Under the pieces are notes generated by a model that worked only from the letters and a program-made list of their open reading frames with translations, searched no databases and was not told the DNA's origin. Shown here piece by piece: positions 19,003 through 28,897 of a stretch of DNA of 64,000 bases. Within the stretch, counting starts at the first letter, position 1. Every line of letters begins with the position of its first letter. The DNA lies in assembly GCF_014779795.1 (NCBI RefSeq), contig NZ_JACXZS010000008.1:1-64000 (forward strand), given 5' to 3'. The position numbers and the translations under genes are program-made. This stretch comes from Microbacterium helvum (lineage in GTDB: Bacteria; Actinomycetota; Actinomycetes; Actinomycetales; Microbacteriaceae).

Positions 19003-21846
19003 TTGTCTACAACACCTCGGGCGCGCTCTGGCGCGCTCATTTCCACTGCGGCTCTGGCCGGGCTGCTCGCGTCGATGGTCGTCGCGACGCCGGCCCTCGC
19101 TGAGGAGCCCACGCTGCCGACGGGAAGCATCACCGGCAGTGTCCACGATGTCGTCGAAGCAGCCGTCGACGCCGCCCACGTCGAGCTCTTCGCGCTCGTC
19201 GATGGCGCGTGGATGCCTGAGCCCACGGCCGAGACCACCACCGATGTCAATGGCGACTACGCCTTCGATGCGGTCGCGGAGGGCACCTACGCCGTCCGCG
19301 CGGCGGAAGCCGTGGAACCCTCCGACTTCCTGCCGACCTGGTACCCGTCGACCGAGACGATGCCCGCGGTGGACGCCACCGACGGACTCGTCATCGTCGA
19401 GGCGACGCCGGTGGACGACATCGACATCGTCCTCGTCGCGAGCTCGATCGAAGCCACGGTGCTGCCGCAGATCAGCGGCACAGCGCAGGTCGGTGCGACA
19501 CTCACCGCCACCGACGGTGAGTGGAACGTGAGCGGACTCAGCCTCAGTCGGCAGTGGTTCCGCGGCACGACTGCCGTTGCGGGTGCAACGGGGACGACGT
19601 ACGCACTCGGCGCGGCCGACCTCGGTCAGATCATCTCGGTCACCGTGTCTGTCGCCCGCGACGGCTTCGGCTCGGCAGCAGTCTCCTCGGCGCCCACGGC
19701 AGCCGTCGCTGCCGGCACGATCTCCGGCGCGACGCCGACTGTCAGCGGCACGCCGACGGTCGGCACGACACTGACGGCGCGCCCGGGCACGTGGACTTCC
19801 GGCACGACCATCGCGTACCAGTGGCTGCGGAACGGCGTTGCCATCAGCGGTGCCATCAACAGCACCTACAAGCTCACGGCGACCGATGCGACCACCGCGA
19901 TCGCGGTTCGCGTGACCGGAACGAAGTCCGGCTACACCACGGTGACGAAGACGTCGGCGGCGACCCTGAAGGTCGCCACTGTCGGAACGCCGAAGGTGAC
20001 GGGCACTTACACAGTCGGCGAGACGCTGACAGCGACCGCCGGCACGTGGACGAGCAGCACGTCGTTCGCGTTCCAGTGGCTGCGCGACGGCAACCCGATC
20101 TCGGGCGCCACCGCGAGCAGCTACAAGCTGACGTCGTCCGACAACGCCAAGGTCGTCACGGTTCAGGTCACGGGCACGAAAGCGGGCTACCCGACGGTCG
20201 TGCGAACCTCTGCGACATCGGTGAAGACGGTCACGGCCGCAACACCGAAGGTCTCCGGAACGCTCGCCGTCGGCCAGAAGCTGACGGCGACCACAGGCAC
20301 GTGGACGTCGGGGACGACGCTCGCCTACCAGTGGCTGCGCAACGGGAAGGCGATCACGGGCGCCACGAAGAGCACCTACTCGCTGACCTCGACGGACGTC
20401 GGCACCGCGATCAGTGTCAAGGTCACCGGCACCCAGCCGGGCTTCGCGACGATCAGCAAGACCTCCAGCGCGACGCTGAAGGTGCAGACCGCGCCGCGAC
20501 CGACCGTCTCGGGCTCGATGGTCGTCGGCACGACGCTCACCGCAAAGCCGGGCACGTGGACGACCGGAGCGACGCTGTCGTACCGCTGGCTGCGTGACGG
20601 CACGGCGATCACCGGCGCGACGAAGAGCACGTACACGCTGACATCCGGCGACTCCGGCAGGCTCATCACGGTGCGGGTGACCGGCACGAAGTCGGGCTAC
20701 GCGACGATCGCGCAGATCTCGGCGAACACCACGAGGACGATGCTGGCTGCCACGCCGACCATCACCGGCATCACGAAAGTGGGCTCGACCCTGACAGCGA
20801 AGCCCGGCACGTGGACGAGCGGGACGACGTTCACCTACGTCTGGCTGCGCGACGGAGCCTCGATCTCGGGTGCGACCAGCAGCACGTACAAGCTCACCGC
20901 GAGCGATCGCGACAAGCACATCAGCGTCAAGGTCACCGGCCGGCAGTCGGGGGTCACCACGGCGACCCGCACCTCGTCGAAGACCGCCGCCATCGCGGCC
21001 GGCACGCTGACCACCTCGACCCCGACGATCTCGGGCACCCGGCGTGTGGCCTACACCCTCACGGCGAAGGCCGGCACCTGGGGGCCGGGGACGGTCTCGC
21101 TGAAGTACCAGTGGTACCGCAGCGGCACCGCGATCACCAATGCCACGAAGTCGACCTACAAGCTCGGCAGCGGCGACATCGGACGGACCATCACCGTGAA
21201 GGTGACCGGCTCGAAGTCGGGCTACACAACCGCGAGCAAGACGAGCGCACCGACCGGGACGATCGCGAAGGCGACGTGGTACGGCCAGGAGTTTGGCGTG
21301 TTCACTACGAGGACGATCTCAGGCTATGGAAACGACATCGTCTCGGTGCCGGCAGGTGTGAGGACGGGAGTCATCACGGCCGACTTCGACGGGGGAGGAA
21401 ACTTCATCGTCGTCTCGCTCGACAGCTCCTACGAGTACCAGGACTTGCTCTTCAACGAGATCGCCTACTCGGCGGGGTTCACGGGCGCGACGGTCTACGG
21501 AGACGTCGACAAGTATTTCGATGAGCCGACTTCGTACTTCGAGATCGAAGCCGACGGAGCGTGGACGATCAAACTGTCGGCCATCGATACGGCCAAGAGT
21601 CTGCCGGGATCGGCGTACGGGCCTGGCGTCTACAAGTACGACGGTGGGACGCGCACCGTGGGGCTCAGCTACTACGGCGAGGGCAACTTCATCGTGGAGC
21701 AGTACTACAAAGATTCGTACTATGGCACCGATTGGGATCTCATCGTGAACGAGATCGGGGCGACAAGCGGGAACTATGCACTGCACGGCGGCCCCTCGAT
21801 CATCGTGATCACGGCCGACGAGGGCGCCTGGCAGACCTTCCGCTAG
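19003..21846 (+). CDS. Secreted protein with seven Ig-like repeats
   Basis: 947 residues. A signal peptide (hydrophobic LISTAALAGLLASMV, cleavage near ALAEE) precedes a carboxypeptidase-regulatory-like beta domain (GSITGSVHD.. and TDVNGDYAFDAV, residues ~38-150). Seven tandem repeats of about 85 residues follow, each with the pattern TPxxxGTxxVGxTLTAxxGTW, a central WLRxG and a VTGTKSGY end, typical of actinobacterial cell-surface Ig-like modules. The C-terminal ~190 residues contain two related copies of a GGGNFIV../DLIVNEI motif ending each time in a GAW segment; this part is not recognised. No sortase signal or C-terminal anchor is present, so the protein is probably released or wall-associated. 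The TTG start at 19003 follows a good GGGGAG site. Confidence 0.8.
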   Translation: MSTTPRARSGALISTAALAGLLASMVVATPALAEEPTLPTGSITGSVHDVVEAAVDAAHVELFALVDGAWMPEPTAETTTDVNGDYAFDAVAEGTYAVRAAEAVEPSDFLPTWYPSTETMPAVDATDGLVIVEATPVDDIDIVLVASSIEATVLPQISGTAQVGATLTATDGEWNVSGLSLSRQWFRGTTAVAGATGTTYALGAADLGQIISVTVSVARDGFGSAAVSSAPTAAVAAGTISGATPTVSGTPTVGTTLTARPGTWTSGTTIAYQWLRNGVAISGAINSTYKLTATDATTAIAVRVTGTKSGYTTVTKTSAATLKVATVGTPKVTGTYTVGETLTATAGTWTSSTSFAFQWLRDGNPISGATASSYKLTSSDNAKVVTVQVTGTKAGYPTVVRTSATSVKTVTAATPKVSGTLAVGQKLTATTGTWTSGTTLAYQWLRNGKAITGATKSTYSLTSTDVGTAISVKVTGTQPGFATISKTSSATLKVQTAPRPTVSGSMVVGTTLTAKPGTWTTGATLSYRWLRDGTAITGATKSTYTLTSGDSGRLITVRVTGTKSGYATIAQISANTTRTMLAATPTITGITKVGSTLTAKPGTWTSGTTFTYVWLRDGASISGATSSTYKLTASDRDKHISVKVTGRQSGVTTATRTSSKTAAIAAGTLTTSTPTISGTRRVAYTLTAKAGTWGPGTVSLKYQWYRSGTAITNATKSTYKLGSGDIGRTITVKVTGSKSGYTTASKTSAPTGTIAKATWYGQEFGVFTTRTISGYGNDIVSVPAGVRTGVITADFDGGGNFIVVSLDSSYEYQDLLFNEIAYSAGFTGATVYGDVDKYFDEPTSYFEIEADGAWTIKLSAIDTAKSLPGSAYGPGVYKYDGGTRTVGLSYYGEGNFIVEQYYKDSYYGTDWDLIVNEIGATSGNYALHGGPSIIVITADEGAWQTFR
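19456..21262 (+). repeat. Seven tandem Ig-like coding repeats
   Basis: Seven imperfect units of about 250 bases inside the preceding gene, recognisable by repeated ACGTGGAC.. (GTW) and CAGTGGCTGCG (QWLR) words. The first and last units are the most diverged. Such arrays can expand or contract by recombination. Confidence 0.8.
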
Positions 21847-21852
21847 CCCCTC

Positions 21853-24189
21853 TCAGCGCCCGAGCAGCCGCGTCTTCACCTTGTGAGCCAGCGGGCGCAG
21901 ACCCGGGAAGCGCTGCAGCGTCGCTCGACCGAGCGGCGCTGCAGCCTCCCAGAGCCGGGCGCTGCGCGCAGACCCACCACGACCACCCGAACGAGGGCCA
22001 CCTCGCCCGCGCTCGGCGAAGAACACCAGCAGCCGCAGCAGTTCCGAGGCGTCTTCGAGCGTCGGCTCGGGCGAGAACTCCGCCGGCAGATCGCCGGTGA
22101 CCACACCTCGGTACAGTGCACCGAAGTCGTACGAGAGCGCTCGGCGTGCGGCATCCACTGACGAATGAGAAAGCCGCTCGAAGCGCGCCGGATCGTCCGC
22201 GAGGTGCGCGATCTCGCTTGCGAGCGACGCGGCGTCGCCCTGTGGCACCGCGACGATGCCCTCGTTGCCCTGCACGAGGGTGAGCCAGGGCAGCTCGTAC
22301 ATGAACACCGGCAGGCCGCGCGCCTGCGCCTCGGCGATCGTGAGCTGATAGCCCTCGATGATGCTCGTCGTCACGAACGCGTCGGCGGCGTCGATCGCCG
22401 TCACGAGGTCGCGTCCGTGCCGCGGGCCGACCGCGATCACGCGCTCGCCGACGCCGCGCCGGCGGGACTCGGCGTTGAACTTCTTCGCGGTCAGGTCGTC
22501 CCAGTCGGGCCCGATCACGGTGAGCCGGAAGTCGACCTCGAGCTGCTGCAGCTGGACGCCGACCTCGATCAGCTCAAGAACCTGTTTGGTGTGCTGCTCG
22601 AGTCGGCCCCACCACACCAGCTCCAGACGTCCCGTCGGCGGCCGCTTGGTCACCGTCGACGCTGCGGACTCGATCAGCAGCGGCGATGGCGGATTCGGCA
22701 GGTACGACGTGTGATTCACGCCGCGCAGCTTGAAGTGCGCGACGTCGAGCGGCGAGAGCACCACGAGGCGCGCGAGCGTGTTGCTGCACTGTTCGATGAG
22801 AGACAGCCGGTCGTCGCCGTCGTACACCGGCCGGGCGACGAAGTTGTGCACCCAACCGATCGTCGCCGCGCCCTCGGCGCGTGCCGCCAAGGCGAACTCG
22901 GGCCAGAAGCGGGTATAGAGCACCTGGTGGTCGATGACGAGGTCCACCTCGTGCGCACGGCAGATCTCGGCCCACTCCTCGAGCCGGGCCACGATGCCGC
23001 GGCCCGTCATCTCGACGAACGCGGCGCCCTCGGGAACCGCGCCGGGGTCGTTGCCGCCGTTGCGCGCCACCACGGTGACGCGGTAGCCCGCCTGCTGCAG
23101 GTAATGCGCCTGCGATGCGATGACCGCCGAGACACCCCCGGTGCGCACAGTCGAGGTGGCGAGAAGGATGCTGCGCACGGGCCGATCGCCGAGGCCCTGC
23201 CAGGCGGTGTGGAATCGGAGTGTCGTGAGCGCCGCGGGGTAGAAGCGGGCGGCCGCGTGGATGATGTCCTGCCCGGACGCGACCGTGTGCAGATGCGCCA
23301 GTGCCGCGTCGAGCACGGCGCTGTCGCTGCGCGTGATGAGCTGTGAGCACACGTACCCGACGATCGACAGGCGCGCCGACTCGTACGACTCGCGCAGCAG
23401 CGCCGGGTCCGCGTGCGTGGTCGCGAGTTCTTCGACGGCGGGACGGATGCTGTCGATCGAGCCGATCGCCGAGGCGTAGAACTCTGCGCGCTCGACGCTG
23501 TCGACATCGTGGCCGCTGCCGCCGCGGCCGAAGTGATAGATGTACAGGCGGTCGGGGATCGACACGTAGCGACCGGCGAGCGCGGCCGCGAGGAACATCA
23601 GCGGCAGATCATTGACGCGAGCGAGCGTCAGATCCTCGGGGAGCAGGGCATATGCGTCACGGAGCATGGAGGTGCGGAAGAGGTAGCGCCACAGCTGGCC
23701 CTGCGCCGGCTTGCCGACCGGGAACAGACCCGCCAGCACGTCCGTGCCCTCGAGCGCTTGGTGGAGCGGCTGCAGCCGGCCCTCATAGGATCCGCCGGTC
23801 TTGCCGTGCCGGTCGACGACCGTGACGCCGAAGCCGACGAGATCGGCCCTCGCGGCTGTGGCCGTCTCGAGTGCGCGGCGTGCAGCATCCGCCGCCAATT
23901 CGTCGTCGCCGTCGAGGAACAGCACATACTCGGCAGACGCGGCCAGGATGCCGACTCGTCGCGACTGGAACGCCGTCAGATTGCGGTCTTGGCGCACCAG
24001 ACGCACGCGCGAGTCGCGCGCGGCGAACGACTCGATCACGGCCGCGGTGCCGTCGGTGGAGGCGTCGTCGACGCAGATGACCTCGATCTCGGAGAGCGTC
24101 TGCGCGAGCGCGCTCTCGATCGCCGCCGACACCGTCGATTCGTCGTTGAAGACCGGCAGGACGATCGATACCAGGGGAGCGGGCGACAT
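21853..24189 (-). CDS. Bifunctional glycosyltransferase, GT2 plus GT4
   Basis: 778 residues with two glycosyltransferase domains. The N-terminal GT2 domain (about 5-230) has [22 protein letters not shown] and the acidic motif LDGDDE near residue 92. The C-terminal GT4 domain (about 337-740) starts with [14 protein letters not shown] and carries the [11 protein letters not shown] segment and the [17 protein letters not shown] block with the family's E-x7-E pattern. By family, it would add two sugars to a glycan, one from each active site. It lies back to back with ugd, only 47 bases apart. A TAGAAT box sits 8 bases before its ATG and no Shine-Dalgarno sequence is visible, so its transcript is probably leaderless. 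Confidence 0.9.
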   Translation of the reverse strand: MSPAPLVSIVLPVFNDESTVSAAIESALAQTLSEIEVICVDDASTDGTAAVIESFAARDSRVRLVRQDRNLTAFQSRRVGILAASAEYVLFLDGDDELAADAARRALETATAARADLVGFGVTVVDRHGKTGGSYEGRLQPLHQALEGTDVLAGLFPVGKPAQGQLWRYLFRTSMLRDAYALLPEDLTLARVNDLPLMFLAAALAGRYVSIPDRLYIYHFGRGGSGHDVDSVERAEFYASAIGSIDSIRPAVEELATTHADPALLRESYESARLSIVGYVCSQLITRSDSAVLDAALAHLHTVASGQDIIHAAARFYPAALTTLRFHTAWQGLGDRPVRSILLATSTVRTGGVSAVIASQAHYLQQAGYRVTVVARNGGNDPGAVPEGAAFVEMTGRGIVARLEEWAEICRAHEVDLVIDHQVLYTRFWPEFALAARAEGAATIGWVHNFVARPVYDGDDRLSLIEQCSNTLARLVVLSPLDVAHFKLRGVNHTSYLPNPPSPLLIESAASTVTKRPPTGRLELVWWGRLEQHTKQVLELIEVGVQLQQLEVDFRLTVIGPDWDDLTAKKFNAESRRRGVGERVIAVGPRHGRDLVTAIDAADAFVTTSIIEGYQLTIAEAQARGLPVFMYELPWLTLVQGNEGIVAVPQGDAASLASEIAHLADDPARFERLSHSSVDAARRALSYDFGALYRGVVTGDLPAEFSPEPTLEDASELLRLLVFFAERGRGGPRSGGRGGSARSARLWEAAAPLGRATLQRFPGLRPLAHKVKTRLLGR

Positions 24190-24197
24190 GGGCCTCG

Positions 24198-24203
24198 ATT
24201 CTA
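24198..24203 (-). promoter_or_regulatory. -10 box, GT2-GT4 gene (minus strand)
   Basis: TAGAAT on the minus strand, 8 bases before the ATG at 24189. It overlaps the position where the -35 region of the opposite ugd promoter should lie. Confidence 0.5.
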
Positions 24204-24223
24204 TTCGGAACCCCTGGCCCGGT

Positions 24224-24229
24224 TAGTCT
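24224..24229 (+). promoter_or_regulatory. -10 box of a leaderless promoter (ugd)
   Basis: TAGTCT exactly 7 bases before the ugd ATG at 24237, without a Shine-Dalgarno sequence. Back to back with the minus-strand promoter. Confidence 0.5.
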
Positions 24230-24236
24230 TCTCGGC

Positions 24237-25403
24237 ATGAAGATCGCCATCGTCGGCACGGGCTACGTGGGCTTGTCGAACGCCGTCGTCCTTGCTCAGC
24301 ACCATGAGGTCGTCGCCGTCGACGTCGACCCGCACAAGGTCGACCTGCTGAGCCGGCGAGTGTCGCCCATCGTCGACGTCGAGCTCGAGGACTACCTCGC
24401 CACGCGCGAGCTGAACCTCACCGCCACCCTCGACGCCGAGGCGGCGTACCGCGGTGCGGACTTCGTCGTCGTCGCGACCCCGACCAACTACGACGAAGAG
24501 ACGAACTTCTTCGACACCTCGTCGGTGGAGTCGGTCATCGATGGGGTGCTGGCCGTCAACGGCGGCGCCACGATCGTGATCAAGTCGACCGTGCCGGTCG
24601 GCTTCACGGAGCGCGTGCGGTCGGAGCACCCGGGCGCGACGATCGTCTTCTCGCCGGAGTTCCTGCGCGAGGGGCGGGCCCTCTACGACAACCTGCACCC
24701 GTCGCGGATCGTCGTCGGCGACCGCGGACCGGCGGGGCGGCGCTTCGCGGACCTGCTGCTCGAAGGCGCGATCGACACCGACGTGCCGGTTCTGCTCACG
24801 GACTCGACCGAGGCCGAGGCCATCAAGCTCTTCGCCAACACGTACCTGGCGCTGCGGGTCGCCTACTTCAACGAGCTCGACACCTACGCGGCCGTCCACG
24901 GACTCGACGCGCGCCAGATCATCGAGGGCGTCGGGCTGGACCCCCGCATCGGCTCGCACTACAACAACCCGTCGTTCGGCTACGGCGGCTACTGCCTTCC
25001 GAAAGACACGAAGCAGCTGCTGGCGAACTACTCCGAGGTGCCGCAGAACCTCATCGCGGCCATCGTCGACGCCAACCGCACCCGCAAGGACTTCGTGGCC
25101 GCCGACATCATCGCGCGCGAGCCCAAGACGGTCGGCGTCTACCGCCTCGTGATGAAGTCGGGGTCCGACAACTTCCGCGCGTCGTCGATCCAGGGGATCA
25201 TGAAGCGCATCAAGGCCAAGGGTATCGAGGTCGTGGTCTACGAGCCGTCGCTCGAAGAGGAGGACTTCTTCCACTCCGAGGTGGTCCGCGACCTCGACGA
25301 GTTCAAGACGCGCGCCGACGTGATCATCGCGAACCGGTCGACCGACGTGCTCGACGATGTCGCGCACAAGGTCTACACGCGCGACATCTACGGTCGCGAC
25401 TGA
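24237..25403 (+). CDS. ugd: UDP-glucose 6-dehydrogenase
   Basis: Oxidises UDP-glucose to UDP-glucuronate with two NAD+, a cytoplasmic step that supplies uronic acid for capsule or teichuronic-type polymers. The 388-residue length is that of the short bacterial (E. coli Ugd-like) form. The NAD-binding start [13 protein letters not shown], the TPTNYDE segment, [31 protein letters not shown] and the catalytic-cysteine block [12 protein letters not shown] are all present. The next gene follows after about 70 bases from its own leaderless promoter. A uronate product fits the nearby alginate-lyase-like gene, which is an inference. Confidence 0.95.
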   Translation: MKIAIVGTGYVGLSNAVVLAQHHEVVAVDVDPHKVDLLSRRVSPIVDVELEDYLATRELNLTATLDAEAAYRGADFVVVATPTNYDEETNFFDTSSVESVIDGVLAVNGGATIVIKSTVPVGFTERVRSEHPGATIVFSPEFLREGRALYDNLHPSRIVVGDRGPAGRRFADLLLEGAIDTDVPVLLTDSTEAEAIKLFANTYLALRVAYFNELDTYAAVHGLDARQIIEGVGLDPRIGSHYNNPSFGYGGYCLPKDTKQLLANYSEVPQNLIAAIVDANRTRKDFVAADIIAREPKTVGVYRLVMKSGSDNFRASSIQGIMKRIKAKGIEVVVYEPSLEEEDFFHSEVVRDLDEFKTRADVIIANRSTDVLDDVAHKVYTRDIYGRD

Positions 25404-25437
25404 CCCGCAAGCCGGCCGAAGCGGCATCCACAGCGGA

Positions 25438-25465
25438 TTGCCGTGTCCGGTCGCTTTGGTAGGCT
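25438..25465 (+). promoter_or_regulatory. Promoter of the initiating sugar transferase
   Basis: TTGCCG at 25438-25443, a 16-base spacer and TAGGCT at 25460-25465, followed after 7 bases by GTG 25473. Both boxes are good and the spacing suggests a leaderless transcript that begins at this GTG. Confidence 0.55.
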
Positions 25466-25472
25466 TCACGCG

Positions 25473-26999
25473 GTGTCCCTGGCGACACCGACCGACGCTG
25501 TTCGGCCGCCAACCCGTCGCTTCACGCCCCCGCAAGGGCGAACGTCCCCCCGTGCGATGACTGAGACCTCACGATCACCCCGCGACGCCGACTGGCCGCG
25601 TCGCTACGCCAGCCGGCTGTTCTACTCCGACGCGCTGGTCGTCGCGGCGACCCTGACGATCTACGGTCTCATCGCGCTCGATCAGCTGAGCCAGCCGGTG
25701 GCCTGGCCCTCGGGGCCGACGATCCCCTACTGGGTGTTCCTCATCCTGCTCGGGGTCGTGTGGCTGCTGTCGCTCGACGTGATCGACACGCGCGATCGCC
25801 ACATGATCGGGCAGGGCATCACCGAGTACCGGCGCATCGTCAACGCGACGGTGATCGTGTTCGCGCTCGTGATCATCTTCGCGTTCTTCTTCCGCATCGA
25901 GATCGCGCGGTCGATCTTCATCATCGCTCTGCCGATCGGCGTCGCCGCCCTCGTGCTCTCGCGATGGCTGTGGCGGCAGTGGCTGCGCCGTCGGCAGCGG
26001 CAGGGCAGCTATGTGTACCGCGCCGTCGTCGTGGGGGAGCGGTCCAAGATCGCCCACATCGCCCGTCAGATCGAGCGCGCGCACGACTCGGGGTACGTCC
26101 TGATCGGCGCCCTCACGCGGGGCGGTGACGGCTCGGTCGCTCAGCTCCCCGTGCTCGGAGATTTCGCGGATGCCGGCACCGCCGTCGAGCGGGCGGGCGC
26201 CGATACGCTCATCGTGACGGGTTCCGACGAGCTCGATCCGCAGACGATGCGTCGGCTCGGCTGGGAGATGGCCGACCGCGACATCAACTGGGTCGTGGCC
26301 CCGACGGTCACGGACGTCGCCGGTCCCCGCATCCACTCACGCCCCGTCGCCGGACTGCCGCTCGTCCACATCGACTTCCCGACCCTCGAGGGGTACAAGC
26401 GCGTGTCCAAGCGCGCCTTCGACCTCGTCGGCTCGACGCTGCTGCTCGTGCTGCTCTCGCCCCTCATGCTGGTCACCGCCATCGCGATCCGCATCGACGG
26501 GAGCGGACCCGTCTTCTACCGCCAGATCCGCGTCGGCCGCGGCGGCCGCGAATTCGGCATGCTGAAGTTCCGCTCGATGGTGGCCAACGCCGACGACCAG
26601 CTCGCGAGCCTGCTCGACGTGCAGGGCACGACGAACCGGCCCCTGTTCAAGGTCACGAACGACCCGCGGATCACTCGGGTCGGCTATTTCATCCGCAAGC
26701 ACTCGATCGATGAACTGCCTCAGCTCGTCAACGTCTTCCTCGGCGAGATGAGTCTCGTCGGACCTCGCCCGCAGCGCGCCGCCGAGGTGGCGCTCTACGA
26801 CGACGACGCGCACCGCCGCATGCTCGTCAAGCCCGGCATGAGTGGACTGTGGCAGGTGAGCGGGCGCTCCAAGCTCTCGTGGGAGGACTCGATCCGCCTC
26901 GACCTGTACTACGTCGAGAACTGGTCGTTCACGCAAGACATCCAGATCCTGTTCCGCACCATCAAAGCCGTGATCGCCCCTGGTGAGACCGCACATTGA
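25473..26999 (+). CDS. Undecaprenyl-phosphate sugar phosphotransferase (initiating glycosyltransferase)
   Basis: Membrane enzyme of the WbaP/CpsE type that moves a sugar-1-phosphate from an NDP-sugar to undecaprenyl phosphate, the first step of lipid-linked glycan synthesis. About 508 residues. There are four or five transmembrane segments in the first ~170 residues and a CoA-binding-like middle domain (VVVGERSKIAHIARQI, TLIVTGSDEL). One more membrane helix (FDLVGSTLLLVLLSPL near 315) and the conserved catalytic domain follow, with FRSM, NDPRITRVG, SIDELPQL and LVGPRP. The GTG at 25473 is preferred because a TTGCCG/TAGGCT promoter ends 7 bases upstream. An ATG at 25557 would give a shorter but still complete protein. 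The donor sugar (glucose or galactose) cannot be told. Confidence 0.92.
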   Translation: MSLATPTDAVRPPTRRFTPPQGRTSPRAMTETSRSPRDADWPRRYASRLFYSDALVVAATLTIYGLIALDQLSQPVAWPSGPTIPYWVFLILLGVVWLLSLDVIDTRDRHMIGQGITEYRRIVNATVIVFALVIIFAFFFRIEIARSIFIIALPIGVAALVLSRWLWRQWLRRRQRQGSYVYRAVVVGERSKIAHIARQIERAHDSGYVLIGALTRGGDGSVAQLPVLGDFADAGTAVERAGADTLIVTGSDELDPQTMRRLGWEMADRDINWVVAPTVTDVAGPRIHSRPVAGLPLVHIDFPTLEGYKRVSKRAFDLVGSTLLLVLLSPLMLVTAIAIRIDGSGPVFYRQIRVGRGGREFGMLKFRSMVANADDQLASLLDVQGTTNRPLFKVTNDPRITRVGYFIRKHSIDELPQLVNVFLGEMSLVGPRPQRAAEVALYDDDAHRRMLVKPGMSGLWQVSGRSKLSWEDSIRLDLYYVENWSFTQDIQILFRTIKAVIAPGETAH

Positions 27000-27034
27000 G
27001 CGCGTCTCTCGGCTTCGTCACAGGCCCTGACCGG

Positions 27035-27040
27035 TAGCAT
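27035..27040 (+). promoter_or_regulatory. -10 box of a leaderless promoter (DUF4012 gene)
   Basis: TAGCAT 6 bases before the GTG at 27047, with no Shine-Dalgarno sequence. Confidence 0.45.
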
Positions 27041-27046
27041 CCTCTG

Positions 27047-28897
27047 GTGTCTTCCAAGCCCACCCCCGGTCGCTTCCGCGAAGGTCGCGCCGGCAACCAT
27101 GCCCCGGCGCCGCAGCGTCGACGGCGCTGGCCGTGGGTGCTCGTCGGCGTCTTCGTCGTTCTCGGCGCGCTCGCCGGTGTCGGCGGGATCTTCGCGTCGC
27201 AGGCGCTCGGTGTGCGTGACGATCTGATGGCCGCGAAGTCGCAGCTCGGATCGCTCACGGAGGCGTACAAGAAGGGCGATGCCGCCCAGATGCAGTCGAT
27301 CGGCGCCGAGGCGCTGCGGCTCACCACCAAGGCGGACGCCACCGTCGAAGGACCGCTGTGGGATGTGGCCTCGGCCCTCCCCGTCGTCGGTGTCAACATC
27401 GCCGCGGTGCGCAGCGCCACCGAGGCCACCCACATCATCGTCCGCGATGCTCTGCCCTCGGGCATCGAGCTTCTCGGCATCATGTCGCCCGACAAACTGA
27501 AGGTCGAGGGCGGCGGCATCAACCTCGCGCCCTTCCAGCAGGCGCAGCAGACCCTGCCCCAGATCAAGACGGTGCTCGCGAGCGCCCAGGCGAAGGTCTC
27601 CGGAATCGACCGTGCCGCGCTGCTGCCGGTCGTCGACGACGCCGTCGGGCAGCTCATCTCGGTCGTCGATCAGGCGGGGCCGATGCTCGACACCGTCGAG
27701 AAGGTGCTTCCGATCGCCTTGCGCATGGCCGGCTCCGAGGGGCCGCGCAACTACCTGGTGGTGTTCCAGAACAACGCCGAGATCCGCGCGACGGGCGGCA
27801 ACGCCGCGACGTCGACGCTGATCCACGCCGAGAACGGCAAGATCGAGAAGGTCGAGGACGATTCGGTCGAGGACTTCTACAACGCCGGCGTGACCGGGCG
27901 ACTGCGCTCCGACCTGCCCGACGAGACGCTGGCGCTGTACGAATGGGACTTCACGAAGAACGCCCAGAACTTCACGCGCACCCCGGACTTCCCGACCACG
28001 GCGCAGATGTTCTCGCAGCTGTGGACGCAGACGAACGACTCGCAGCTGGACGGCGTCATCTCGATGGACCCGGTCGCGCTGTCGTACATGCTCAAGGCCA
28101 GCGGCCCCGTACCGCTCAAGGACGGGTCCGAGATCAACGCCGACAACGCCGTGAAGCTCCTGCTGAACGACACGTACGAGAAGTTCGGAACGAACGGCCT
28201 GGCTGCCGACGCGTACTTCGCCGACGTCGCCTCGCGCGTCTTCGACAAGATCGCGAGCGGGTCGTGGGAGCCGACCGCGATGATCGACCAGCTCACCCGC
28301 TCGGTCGATGAGGACCGCATCTACGCGTGGTTCCCGCGCGAGGACGAGAACGCGCTCGCGGTCGACCTCAAGATCGACGGCGCGCTGACGGCCGACAACA
28401 CGAAGGCGACCCAGGTCGGCATCTACCTGAACAACGCGTCGTATAGCAAGCTCGAGTACTTCCTGTCGACCTCGCTCACCGTGACCTGCGATGCGGCCAC
28501 CCGCACCATGACGACGTCGCTGACGATGGCGTCGACCGTGCCCGGCAGCAACATGAGCGGCTACCGGCTCGGCTACCGCAACCCGTCGATGGACCTGCCC
28601 CGCACGACGATGATCCTCGACACCCTCTACGTCGCGCCTCCCGGTTCGACGATCACGGCGATCAGTCCGGCGGACGGCGACGTCAAGCGGTGGAACCGTG
28701 ACGGCGCCGAGAAGGGGCATCCCCTGGCCAGCCGCACCATGCTGCTGAAGAAGGGCGAGACGAAGACGGTGTCGTTCACCACGCAGCTTCCGGAAGGCGA
28801 TCTGGGGCCGCTCGAGGTGCGCTACTCTCCCACCGTGACGCAGACGCCGGTGACGATCGACGCATCGTGCACCGCCATGTTCCCGGCGGCGAAATGA
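27047..28897 (+). CDS. DUF4012 domain-containing membrane protein
   Basis: 616 residues. A short basic cytoplasmic start is followed by one transmembrane helix (about 28-50) and a large outer region. The signature NYLVVFQNNAEIRATGG near residues 235-251 and the following VEDFYNAG, GVISMDPVALSYML and later segments are characteristic of DUF4012 proteins, which recur beside capsule and exopolysaccharide genes in actinobacteria. Function is not established. The topology and gene neighbourhood suggest a role in attaching or assembling surface polymers, which is inference. It ends as ATGA with the VanZ-like gene, so the two are coupled. The GTG start is supported by a TAGCAT box 6 bases upstream. 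Confidence 0.88.
   Translation: MSSKPTPGRFREGRAGNHAPAPQRRRRWPWVLVGVFVVLGALAGVGGIFASQALGVRDDLMAAKSQLGSLTEAYKKGDAAQMQSIGAEALRLTTKADATVEGPLWDVASALPVVGVNIAAVRSATEATHIIVRDALPSGIELLGIMSPDKLKVEGGGINLAPFQQAQQTLPQIKTVLASAQAKVSGIDRAALLPVVDDAVGQLISVVDQAGPMLDTVEKVLPIALRMAGSEGPRNYLVVFQNNAEIRATGGNAATSTLIHAENGKIEKVEDDSVEDFYNAGVTGRLRSDLPDETLALYEWDFTKNAQNFTRTPDFPTTAQMFSQLWTQTNDSQLDGVISMDPVALSYMLKASGPVPLKDGSEINADNAVKLLLNDTYEKFGTNGLAADAYFADVASRVFDKIASGSWEPTAMIDQLTRSVDEDRIYAWFPREDENALAVDLKIDGALTADNTKATQVGIYLNNASYSKLEYFLSTSLTVTCDAATRTMTTSLTMASTVPGSNMSGYRLGYRNPSMDLPRTTMILDTLYVAPPGSTITAISPADGDVKRWNRDGAEKGHPLASRTMLLKKGETKTVSFTTQLPEGDLGPLEVRYSPTVTQTPVTIDASCTAMFPAAK

Noticed and set aside
18985..20919. A 644-codon minus-strand frame opposite the Ig-repeat gene
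   Set aside because: Repetitive Arg/Ala/Gly product that mirrors the repeats; no start signal or motif.
19456..21262. Regularly spaced repeats suggestive of CRISPR
   Set aside because: The ~250-base units are protein-coding Ig-like modules in one open frame, with no short identical repeat-spacer pattern.
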